Shown: positions 25,622 through 33,725 of the stretch, piece after piece
Numbering within the stretch: position 1 is the stretch's first letter
Layout of the letters: every line of letters starts with the position of its first letter
Assembly: GCA_963772065.1 (NCBI GenBank)
Contig: CAVYVZ010000002.1
Location: 310,001-374,000, forward strand
DNA: 64,000 bases
Direction of reading: 5' to 3'
From: CAVYVZ01 sp963772065
GTDB lineage: Bacteria; Acidobacteriota; Vicinamibacteria; Vicinamibacterales; UBA2999
The notes under the pieces: model-generated
Databases searched by the model: none
Told to the model about the DNA's origin: nothing
What the model saw: the letters and a program-made list of their open reading frames with translations, nothing else
Program-made: the position numbers and the translations under genes

Positions 25622-26014
25622 CCCTCCCCTGACGCTCGTCAGGCTTCGTCTCCGCTGCCGCGGCGCGGCCAGCCACGCAATGACGATGCTGATCAGTACA
25701 ACAGGACCATCGGCGCCGCGAGCACGATCTAATTCCAGGGGTCGGCGGCCGGAGTCGGCACGGCGGCCGCGATGAAAATAATCAGGATCGCGTGCTGGAT
25801 GCGGTCCCACAGAAACCGCGCCGTCACGAGCCCCAGCCGCGCCAGGAAGAACACGATCGACGGCAAGAGGAGATAGTGGCTGAAGAGCGCCCGCGAAGGT
25901 GCCGGTGACGCCCATCACCACCAAGGGGAGCACGAGCCGCTTCTCCCTCACATAGAGGCCGGGAGCGATGAATCTCCAGACTTGATGCAGCACGTACGGC
26001 GATGAGATCACCAC
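25613..26014 (-). pseudogene. tatC: tatC remnant (Sec-independent translocase subunit), truncated and broken
   Basis: SSPYVLHQVWRFIAPGLYVREKRLVLPLVVM is the middle of TatC; about 90 N-terminal residues (TM1-2) are missing. The rest runs through three lesions: an extra base in the GGG near 25890 (before LFSHYLLLPSIVFFLARLGL), an in-frame TAG near 25728 after VPTPAADPWN, and a one-base loss at a GTAC near 25695 before ISIVIAWL. The nonsense codon and truncation point to real decay. It lies directly after the monooxygenase stop and may mark an edge where the catabolic operon was joined. Confidence 0.75.
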
Positions 26015-26020
26015 CTCCGT

Positions 26021-28305
26021 TCAGTTCTTGTCGCCGGTAAACCGGAACTCGAAGCGCGGATTGTAGCGCTCGACCGACTTGTAGGGATCCGGCCAGGGCA
26101 GCGGATACCCGAGCATCCAGGCGGCGTGCCGGGTCCAATACGGGTCGAAGAGATGAGCGCGTGCGAGCAGGCACAGATCGGCCCGGCCCGCCGCGATGAT
26201 CGTGTTCACGTCCATGTACGACGAAATATTGCCAACGGCCATCGTCGCGATGCCCGCGTCGTGACGGATGCGATCCGCAAAGGGTGTCTGAAAGAGCCGG
26301 CCGTATGCCGGCTGCTGGTCCGGCACGGTTTGCCCCGCTGAGACGTCGACGACGTCGCAGCCATGTGCCTTCAGCAGACGCGCGACCTCCACGGCATCGT
26401 CGGACGTCAGGCCGCCCGGCATCCAATCCACGGCGCTGATGCGCGCGCTCATCGGATTGCCGTCGGGCCAGACGGCGCGGCACGCAGCGAACACTTCCAG
26501 CGGAAAGCGCATCCGGTTCTGCAGCGAGCCGCCGTAGGTGTCCGTCCGCGTGTTGGTGAGAGGTGAGATGAACGACGCCAGGAGGTAACCGTGCGCCATA
26601 TGGATCTCGAGCAGGTCGAAGCCCGCCGCGCGCGCCAGCTCCGCGGCGCGCGCATAGTCGGCGACGGCTTCGTCCATGTCGGCGCGCGTCATCTCTCGGG
26701 GCGTCGGGCTGCGGTCGGGGAAGTACGGAATCGGTGACGCGGACACGAGCGGCCACCCGCCGTCGGGCAGCGGCTCGTTTTCGCCCTCCCACAGCCGCTT
26801 GGTTCCACCCTTTCGCCCTGCGTGCCCGAGCTGAATACCGATTCTGGCGGGCGATTCGCGATGGACGAAGTCCACGACGCGGCGCCACGCATCGGCATGC
26901 TCGTCCTTGTAGAGGCCGGCGCACCCGTGCGAGATGCGCGCGTCGCGCGACACGTCCGTCATCTCCGCCATGACGAGCCCCGCGCCGCCAATCGCGCGGC
27001 TGCCCAGGTGGACGACGTGCCAGTCGCCGACGGTGCCGTCTTCCGCGACGTACTGGCACATGGGCGACACAACGATGCGGTTCGGGATCACGACCTCGCG
27101 CAGACGAAAGGGTGTGAACATGGGGGGAGGAACGACGGCAGCCTTGCAGGCGCACCTGGCGCTCCGCCTGTTCAGCCACCAACCGGTCGACGCGTTCGAG
27201 GAATTCCGGATCCCGCTTGCGCAGGTCTTCGTGCGTAATCCGCAGCGATCGTGTGAGCAGCGAGAACGTGAACTGCACCGGGTCGAGCGACATGTAGCGC
27301 TCGGTGTCCTCGAACCACTGGAGCGACGCGAGCGCGGCACGCTGCAGGCTCTCGACCTGTGGCCGCCGTGCCGCCTCGTACGCGCGCAACGCCTCCTGGA
27401 GGTCGGAGGGGCCGGCTGTAGACGGCCCGACCGCCAGCGCGTCGCGCAACGCGACGGCATCTTCCATCGCCATTCGCGTTCCCGATCCGACGGAGAAGTG
27501 CGCCGTATGCGCCGCGTCGCCAAGCAGCACGACGCGGCCGCTCGACCACGGCTCCGTGCGGATGGTCGGGAACTGGCGCCAGATGCTGCGGTTCGTGATC
27601 AAGCGATGGCCGGCAAGCTCCGCGGCGAACAGGGCTTCGAGGAACGCGGCGGTTTGCGCTTCGCCGGCGCGATCCATGCCCGCCGCGCGCCACGTGTCGT
27701 CGCGGCATTCCACGATGAACGTGGAATGGCCGGGAGCGTACTGATACGCGTGGACGCGCCACAGGCCATGCTCGCTGCGCTTGAAATAGAACGTGAACGC
27801 GGGAAATGGCTTGGTCGTGCCGAGCCAGACGAAGCGGTTCGGCCGCACATCCACCTGCGTCGTGATGTGCGGTTCCTGCAGGCGCCGAATCGAGCTGTTG
27901 GCGCCGTCCGCGCCCGACCACCAGATCGGCTGCCTCGATCTCGGTGACCTCGCGCTCGAACAGCAGGCGCACACCGGCGGCGCACGCCTGTTCCTGCAGC
28001 ACGCGCAGGAGCGCGTGCCGGCTCATGCCGCTGAACCCATGGCCGGTCGACGTGATCGTCTCCCCGCGGTAGTTCACCTCGATGTCGTCCCAGTGCACGA
28101 GGTGCCGCGCGATTTCGCGATACGCCTCCGAATCGGCTTCCGCGATGCCCGCCATCGTCGCATCGGAAAAGACCACGCCGAACCCGAAGGTATCGCCGGC
28201 CCGATTGCGCTCGTAGACCGTGATGTCGTGCGCGGGATTGGCCTTCTTCATCAGCGCGGCGAAGTACAAGCCGCCCGGCCCGCCGCCCACAACCGCAATC
28301 CGCAT
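26021..28305 (-). CDS. 2-aminobenzoyl-CoA monooxygenase/reductase-like fusion (FAD monooxygenase + Old Yellow Enzyme), frameshifted
   Basis: A two-domain flavoprotein of about 760 residues. The N-terminal half is a salicylate-hydroxylase-type monooxygenase: IAVVGGGPGGLYFAALMKK, then GADGANS, and GDAAHTAHFSVGSGTRMAMEDA. The C-terminal half is an NADH:flavin oxidoreductase (FTPFRLREVVIPNRIVVSPMCQY, GIQLGHAGRKG, EIHMAHGYLLASFISPLTN). The fusion matches 2-aminobenzoyl-CoA monooxygenase/reductase of Azoarcus and the related salicylyl-CoA 5-hydroxylases. Beside TDO and kynureninase, anthraniloyl-CoA is the likelier substrate. Extra bases at 27913-27915 and in the run 27122-27127 shift the frame twice. 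ATG 28305 overlaps the previous stop (TGATG). Confidence 0.85.
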
Positions 28306-29469
28306 CACACTTCTTCCAGCAGGGTCGCCGGCGATGATCAGACGCTGAATCTCAGTCGTCCCTTCGTAGATTCGCAGCGCGCGCACCGCCCGATAGAGAC
28401 GCTCCACCGGATTGCCGACGAGCACCCCTTGCCCGCCTAGAATCTGCACCGCCTCGTCGACGATGCGCTGCGCTGTTTCCGTGGCGACGCTTTTCGCCAT
28501 CGCCGCCTCGAGGGTGATGCGCCCGTGATGATGATCGACCTGCCACGCCGCGCGGTAGACGAGGAGCCGCGCCGCCTCGAGCTCGGCAGCCATACGACCC
28601 AGTTTCTCTCGAATGATCTGAAAGCTCGCCAGCGGTTCGCCGAATTGCCGGCGCGTGGATGCGTGCTGCAGCGCCTCGACGAGCGCGCGCGCCGCCATCC
28701 CGCAGGCGGCGGCTCCAACCGATGGCCGCACGCGGTCGAGCGTGGTCATCCCCAGCTTGAACCCGCGATCGACCTCACCAAGCAGTGCGTCGGCACCGAC
28801 GCGGCAGCCCTCGAATCGGATACGGCCCAGCGGATGCGGAGCGGCGAGCTCCTGGGGGCCCGCGTAGACGAACCCCGGCGTGTCCGCCGGCACGATGAAC
28901 ATGCTGATTCCGCGGCTCCCCGCACCCGGCCTGGTCACAGCGAACACGAGATACACATCGGCGATCCCGGCGTTCGAGATGAGATGCTTCTCGCCGTCGA
29001 TCACCCAGCCGTCTCCGTCCTGGCGCGCCGTGGTGCGCATCGCCGCCACGTCGGACCCCGCCTCCGGCTCGGTCATCGCGAACGCGGCCATGGCGCGGCC
29101 CGTCAGGATCGGCTGCAGCCACTCGGATCGCTGTGCCTCCGTCCCGGCAAGCACGAGAGGTGTGCCGCCGAGCACCTGCAGAGCCAGTACCGCGTCGGCC
29201 AGGGGATTGGCGTACGCCACTTGCTCGCGCGTCAGACACAGAGCGCGGAGGTTCGAGGCGCCAATCGGGGCATAGAGCCCCGCCTCGCCCATGGCCCTTA
29301 GTCGGGCCCGCGCGGTCTCTCGGGCCCGATCGTCCGAGCGGGGTTCGTCAAGTGCCGCGAGCTGCGTGTCGCAGAAATGAACGAGACGGCCGGCGAGCTC
29401 CACGTGCGGCGCATCGAGGAAGGCGTTGATCCCCTCGATCCCGCGCAGGCGGGCCTCGCCGCGCAGCAT
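28305..29469 (-). CDS. Acyl-CoA dehydrogenase, frameshift at last codons
   Basis: FAD enzyme of about 387 residues with FAMTEPEAGSDVAAMRT and WVIDGEKHLISNAG (FAD and acyl-CoA contacts), RRQFGEPLASFQ, QILGGQGVLVGNPVERLYRAVR and a final IYEGTTEIQRLIIAGD. An extra base in the GGG at 28322-28324 removes the stop and makes the frame run on into the monooxygenase. Reading GDLLEEV-stop restores a TGATG overlap with that gene, so the apparent fusion is probably an artefact. In this operon it would oxidise the reduced ring or an opened acyl-CoA intermediate. The start ATG overlaps the crotonase stop (TGATG). Confidence 0.88.
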
Positions 29470-30257
29470 CAGCGAAACCTCGCGGCGCGCTTGGCAACGA
29501 ACGCTTCGTACGCCTCGCGGAAGTCGGGACCCTGCATCAAGGACGCTTGGACCCGAGCTTCGTGATCGAGTGCGGCCGCAAGATCCATGTGCGCTTCGCG
29601 CTCGAGCGCATCCTTCGTGGTCCTGTGCGCCGCCGCCGGCCCTGTGGCGAGCGCCGCAGCGAAGGTCCGCGCCTCGCGCAACGCATCGGGAACGACGCGG
29701 TTGTACAGGCCGATCCGTAACGCTTCGTCCGCCGTGATGAAGTCTCCCGTCATCAGCAGCTCGGTCGCGCGGCCGAGGCCGACGATGCGGGGCAGCAGCC
29801 ACGCCGCGCCCATGTCGGCGCCCGAGAGCCCGACTCTGGTGAAGAGGAACGCGATCTTCGCGGAGGGCGACGCAATCCTGATGTCGCAGGCGCTGGCGAT
29901 CACGGCGCCGCCGCCGGCCGTGGTGCCGTTCAGCGCGGCAATCACCGGCTGCGGGCATTGCCGCATCGCGAGCACGAGGTCGCACGTCATCCGCGTGAAG
30001 GCGAGGAGTCCCGCGGCATCGCGCGCGAGCAGCGGGCCGATGATGTCGTGCACGTCGCCGCCGGAGCAGAACGCGGAGCCCGCGCCGGTGATCACCACCA
30101 CGCGGACGTCGTCGGCCGTCCGCAGCCGGCGAAACGTGTGGAGCAGCTCTTCGTAGACCTCGAACGTCAGCGCGTTCAGACGATCCGGCCGATTCAGCGT
30201 GATCGTGGCGATGCCGCTGGCTGGCTCGTGCTCGTATCGAAAGGTCGCCGCCGTCAT
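29469..30257 (-). CDS. Enoyl-CoA hydratase/isomerase (crotonase) family protein
   Basis: 262 residues with the crotonase fold: GAGSAFCSGGDVHD and NGTTAGGGAVIASACDIRIAS (oxyanion hole and CoA site), then FLFTRVGLSGADMGAAWLLPRIVG. The two catalytic Glu of classical hydratases are not seen (GGGAV instead of GGGxE; VGLSGADMG instead of PEI). The Asp in SGADMG may act instead, so the reaction may differ from simple hydration. Start ATG 30257 overlaps the RidA stop. An in-frame upstream extension was rejected. Third from last in the six-gene operon. Confidence 0.86.
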   Translation of the reverse strand: MTAATFRYEHEPASGIATITLNRPDRLNALTFEVYEELLHTFRRLRTADDVRVVVITGAGSAFCSGGDVHDIIGPLLARDAAGLLAFTRMTCDLVLAMRQCPQPVIAALNGTTAGGGAVIASACDIRIASPSAKIAFLFTRVGLSGADMGAAWLLPRIVGLGRATELLMTGDFITADEALRIGLYNRVVPDALREARTFAAALATGPAAAHRTTKDALEREAHMDLAAALDHEARVQASLMQGPDFREAYEAFVAKRAARFR

Positions 30258-30661
30258 CACGGAATCACCGCGGTCGCTTCGATCTCCACGGTTGCATCGA
30301 CGTCCACGAGGCGCTTCACCTCGACCAGAGCCATCGTGGGATAGTGGCTGCCCATGAGGCGCGTCCACGTATCGCCGAGGGCCGGACGGCTCTCGCGGTA
30401 GGCATCGAGATCGGTGACGAAGATCGTCATGCGCGCCACGTGCTCGGGCCGGCCGCCGGAGGTGGCCACGACCGTGAGCACGCGGGTCAGCGCCGCTTCG
30501 AACTGAGGCACGAATCCGGTGTCGGCGATGCGGCCTTCGGCATCAGCCGCGGTCTGGCCGGCGATGAACAGCAGCCGCGAGCCGGCGGGCGCCAGGAGCC
30601 CGTGGGAGAACCCGCGCGGCATGCCGAGAACGGGCGGGTTGACCAGTGTGAAAGGATTCAC
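30257..30661 (-). CDS. RidA/YjgF-family enamine-imine deaminase-like protein
   Basis: 134 residues with the RidA fold: LLFIAGQTAADAEGRI, GRPEHVARMTIFVTDLDAY, HYPTMALVEVKRLVDVDATVEIEATAV. Canonical RidA has an Arg in the PxR position, but here it reads YPTM, so the carboxylate-binding Arg is lost while the terminal Glu stays. In a pathway with an amino-cyclohexene intermediate, an enamine deaminase is logical; this is inference. GTG 30661 overlaps the SDR stop by four bases (GTGA). Confidence 0.87.
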   Translation of the reverse strand: MNPFTLVNPPVLGMPRGFSHGLLAPAGSRLLFIAGQTAADAEGRIADTGFVPQFEAALTRVLTVVATSGGRPEHVARMTIFVTDLDAYRESRPALGDTWTRLMGSHYPTMALVEVKRLVDVDATVEIEATAVIP

Positions 30662-31428
30662 CGGCGCAAATCACCTCCATCGATCACGAGCGCCTCACCA
30701 TTGATCCCGCGCGCCTCCTCGGTGCACAGATACTCGACCGCCGCGGCCACTTCGTCCGGCTCGATCAACCGTTTCTGACGCGTCATCTGCAGGAGCGCCT
30801 CGAGCGCCTCCGCCTCGCTGCGGCCCGTCTTCTGCACGATTCGAGCGATCGTTTCCTTCGTCATATCCGTGGCGAGATAGCCAGGGCATACGGCGTTGAC
30901 CGTCACGCCATACTCGGCGCTTTCAGCCGCGGCGGAGCGCGTGAGGCCCATCAGGGCGTGCTTCGACGCGGCGTACGCGCCCATGTAGCGATCCGCCGAG
31001 AGTCCGGCTACCGATGCGACGTTGACCACGCGGCCCCAGCGCCGTTCCAGCATGCCAGGCAGGAATGCCTTGAGGCAGAGGAACGCGCCGGTGGCGTTTG
31101 TCGCGAACATCCGATCCCACTCCTCGAGGCTGGTCTTGTGCACGACGGCCGCCGTAGCCACGCCGGCGTTGTTGACGAGAATGTCGACGCGGCCGAGGCG
31201 CTCCGCCGCCACGGACGCGAGGCGCTCGATGCTGGCCGGCGCCGCGACGTCGCACGTGGCCGCATGAACGACATGTCCCTCGGCGCGGAGCCTCGCGGCG
31301 ACCTCCTGCACCTGACTTTCCGTTCGCGAGGCCACGAGCACCGCCGCGCCCGCCTTCGCCAGCCGCGTCGCGACCGCCGCGCCGACGCCCCTTCCGCCGC
31401 CGGTGATCACCGCCGTGCGCTCTTTCAC
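30658..31428 (-). CDS. Short-chain dehydrogenase/reductase
   Basis: 256 residues of classical SDR: TGGGRGVGAAVA nucleotide site (8-19), NNAG near residue 84, VASVAG serine, YMGAYAASK with the Tyr-xxx-Lys pair, and NAVCPGYLATDM. It probably acts as a 3-hydroxyacyl-CoA or ring-keto dehydrogenase/reductase in the operon. GTG 31428 was chosen because it overlaps the creatininase-family stop by four bases, matching the other couplings in the operon. Confidence 0.9.
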   Translation of the reverse strand: MKERTAVITGGGRGVGAAVATRLAKAGAAVLVASRTESQVQEVAARLRAEGHVVHAATCDVAAPASIERLASVAAERLGRVDILVNNAGVATAAVVHKTSLEEWDRMFATNATGAFLCLKAFLPGMLERRWGRVVNVASVAGLSADRYMGAYAASKHALMGLTRSAAAESAEYGVTVNAVCPGYLATDMTKETIARIVQKTGRSEAEALEALLQMTRQKRLIEPDEVAAAVEYLCTEEARGINGEALVIDGGDLRR

Positions 31429-32186
31429 CGCCGCGCCTCGAGTGCCTCGATCACCGCCTCCTCGAGAATCGCGCCGAGAACGTCGACAATCGCGCGCCCC
31501 TCGTCGGCCGACGCCTCGGCGGGGAAGCCGAAGAACGCGTCGGGGCCGCCGGCTTCGATGAACGTCCCATGGCCGGCGCCAATCGCCTGGACGAGCGATC
31601 GCGGGTTCGGCGCCAGGCCGCGCATCACCGACGTCTTCACACGATCCGGACACTCGGCCAGCATGATGGACCCTTCGTATCGCCCCGCGTGGCACGCCCC
31701 GCTTCGGAACTCGTCGGTCAGCCGCTCCGCCCATCGGCGTCTGGTGAGGTCGGGGAACACGAGCGTGGCCCGCGGATCGCTCGCCAACCGTGCCACCGCC
31801 GCGCGGAGCGCGTCCACGTGCGCGGGATCGTGGTGCGCATTGGCGATGGCGGTCACGCGGACGCCATGCTCTCCGAGACTTCGCGCCACGCCGGCCACCA
31901 TCATCGTCGTCGCCTCAGGCGGGGTGTGGATGGTGCCGGCGAACGCCGCGGCGAACGGAGCAGGCGCGACCGGCAGCGCGGGCATGATCAGCACCTCGAA
32001 GCCTCGAGCGGCGAGGCGCCCGGCGCCGGCGCGCGCCATCGCTTCGGCGATCACGATGTCGGTGCCGAGCGGCAGGTGTGGCCCGTGCGCTTCGAGGGCA
32101 CCCGTGGGCAGGACCGCGACCGTGCGGTCGGCCGGGAGCGCGCGAACGTCGGTCCACGTCATGCTCGCGACCGAATGCACCGCCAT
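31425..32186 (-). CDS. Creatininase-family amidohydrolase, candidate formamide hydrolase
   Basis: 253 residues. Metal-site motifs of the creatininase family are Glu32 and His34 (GALEAHGPHLPLGTD), Asp43, NAHHD (118-120) and HAGRYEG with Glu171. Family reactions open cyclic amides; the archaeal FAPy deformylase ArfB of this family removes formate from a formamide. It is the first gene of the aromatic operon, and N-formylkynurenine is a formamide. Start ATG 32186 is chosen from the tight divergent spacing with the CoA ligase and the start of homology (MTWTDVRALPAD). Confidence 0.8.
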   Translation of the reverse strand: MAVHSVASMTWTDVRALPADRTVAVLPTGALEAHGPHLPLGTDIVIAEAMARAGAGRLAARGFEVLIMPALPVAPAPFAAAFAGTIHTPPEATTMMVAGVARSLGEHGVRVTAIANAHHDPAHVDALRAAVARLASDPRATLVFPDLTRRRWAERLTDEFRSGACHAGRYEGSIMLAECPDRVKTSVMRGLAPNPRSLVQAIGAGHGTFIEAGGPDAFFGFPAEASADEGRAIVDVLGAILEEAVIEALEARR

Positions 32187-32213
32187 ACTTGGGTCGAGTG
32201 TAATCTGTTTCCC
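32187..32213. promoter_or_regulatory. 27-bp divergent promoter gap between the aromatic operon and the CoA ligase
   Basis: Only 27 bases separate the two start codons. On the plus strand TGTAAT (32199-32204) lies nine bases before GTG 32214. On the minus strand TACACT lies ten bases before ATG 32186. Both messages would have very short or no leaders. One regulator could control both. Confidence 0.45.
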
Positions 32214-33725
32214 GTGTCGTTTTCCGCGCGGCTGAACCTTGCGGCGCACCTGCTCGATGCCCGGCTTGCCGACGGTCGCGGTGCGGCCCCCGCGATTCGA
32301 AGCGCCGAGCGGACGGTGACGTACGCGGAGCTCGTCAGGCTCTCCTCCCGCTATGCGCACGTGCTTGCGGCCGACGACATCCGGCCCGAGGAGCGCGTCA
32401 TCGTCTCGCTGCCCGATACACCTGACTACGTCGCCGCGCTCTTCGGCATCCTCCGGCTCGGATCGGTCGTCGTGATGGTGAATCCGGATGCGCCGGCCGA
32501 CCTCATTCAGTACTTCTTCGAATACACGCGCGCGACGGCCGCGTTCGTGCCAGCCGAACGTGTCGAGAGCTTTCGCACCGCGGCCGGCCCACGCGTGCGA
32601 CTGTATGCTGTCGGGTCGCTGGAATTCGACTCGCGGTTGAGCGCCGCCTCACCCGATGTCGCGACGTTCGATTCGCACCGGGACGATGCGGCGATGTGGC
32701 TGTTCAGCGGGGGCACGACGGGGCGGCCGAAGGGCGTCGTCCAGACCCATCGGTCGTTCGCGAACACGACCGAGCTGTACGGCCAGCGCGTGCTCGGGCT
32801 GCTGCCTGATGACATCACGATCTCGGTCCCGAAGTTGTTCTTCGGCTACGCCACCGGGTCGAACGTCTTCTTTCCCTTCTCGGTGGGTGCATCCTGCGTG
32901 CTCTTCCCGGAGCGGTGCACCCCGGACGTGCTCTTCGATCACATCGAACGGCATCGACCCACCATCCTGATCAACGTGCCGACGATGATTCAGCAGATGC
33001 TCGCCCATGGCGGCGCCGCGGCTCACGATCTATCGAGCCTGCGCTTGACGACGTCGGCGGGGGAAGCGCTTCCGGCGGAATTGCACGATCGATGGATGCG
33101 GACGTTCGGCGTCGAGCTGCTCGACGGACTCGGGACCGCGGAAATGTGGCACATCTTCCTCACCAACCGACCTGGCGAGGTGGTCCCCGGCACGCTCGGA
33201 CGTCCCGTGCCCGGCTTCGAGGTAAGGCTTTGTGACGCCGATGGCAACGACGTGCCCGACGGCGACGTTGGCGCGCTCTGGGTGAAGGGCGAGTCTCGCG
33301 CGATTGGGTACTGGCAGCAGATGGACGATACGATGCGCGCCTTCCGGGGGGAGTGGTATGTGTCCGGCGATATGCTGCGCCGGAACCCGGATGGCACGTT
33401 CGTCTACTGCGGCCGCTGCGACGACATGCTGAAAGTGAGCGGCAAGTGGCTCTCGCCTGGAGAGCTCGAGAACTGCCTCATCTCGCATCCCGCCGTGCGC
33501 GAGGTGGCCGTGGTGGGCGTCAGGAACGCCGACGGCCTCGTGAAGCCCTGTGCGTTTGTCGTCACCGACCAGCCGTCGCCGACGCTCGGCGCCGAGCTGC
33601 AGGCGTACGCCAAGTCACGACTCGAGCCCTACAAATATCCGCGCGAGGTGATCTTCATGGACCAGCTCCCGCGAACGCACCTCGGCAAGGTCGACCGCGG
33701 CGCGTTGTCTCGCGGGCTGGCCTGA
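32214..33725 (+). CDS. Benzoate/2-aminobenzoate-CoA ligase family protein
   Basis: Adenylate-forming ligase of 503 residues that would activate an aromatic acid with ATP and CoA. Motifs are P-loop SGGTTGRPKGVVQTH, FFGYATGSNVFFPFSVGA (typical of benzoate-CoA ligases), LTTSAGEALPAELHDRW, DGLGTAEMWHIFL, the hinge YSGDMLRRNPDG-like segment (YVSGDMLRR) and the A10 lysine in RTHLGKVDRGAL. Genomic context makes anthranilate the best substrate guess. GTG 32214 is chosen from homology; the codons upstream overlap the divergent gene. It ends just before the convergent Rieske gene. Confidence 0.88.
   Translation: MSFSARLNLAAHLLDARLADGRGAAPAIRSAERTVTYAELVRLSSRYAHVLAADDIRPEERVIVSLPDTPDYVAALFGILRLGSVVVMVNPDAPADLIQYFFEYTRATAAFVPAERVESFRTAAGPRVRLYAVGSLEFDSRLSAASPDVATFDSHRDDAAMWLFSGGTTGRPKGVVQTHRSFANTTELYGQRVLGLLPDDITISVPKLFFGYATGSNVFFPFSVGASCVLFPERCTPDVLFDHIERHRPTILINVPTMIQQMLAHGGAAAHDLSSLRLTTSAGEALPAELHDRWMRTFGVELLDGLGTAEMWHIFLTNRPGEVVPGTLGRPVPGFEVRLCDADGNDVPDGDVGALWVKGESRAIGYWQQMDDTMRAFRGEWYVSGDMLRRNPDGTFVYCGRCDDMLKVSGKWLSPGELENCLISHPAVREVAVVGVRNADGLVKPCAFVVTDQPSPTLGAELQAYAKSRLEPYKYPREVIFMDQLPRTHLGKVDRGALSRGLA

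Noticed and set aside
26021..29985. A single giant multidomain protein (crotonase, acyl-CoA dehydrogenase, monooxygenase, OYE)
   Set aside because: The long frames arise from extra bases in short homopolymers. Domain ends, stop-start overlaps and family lengths all support separate genes, except the genuine monooxygenase-OYE fusion.
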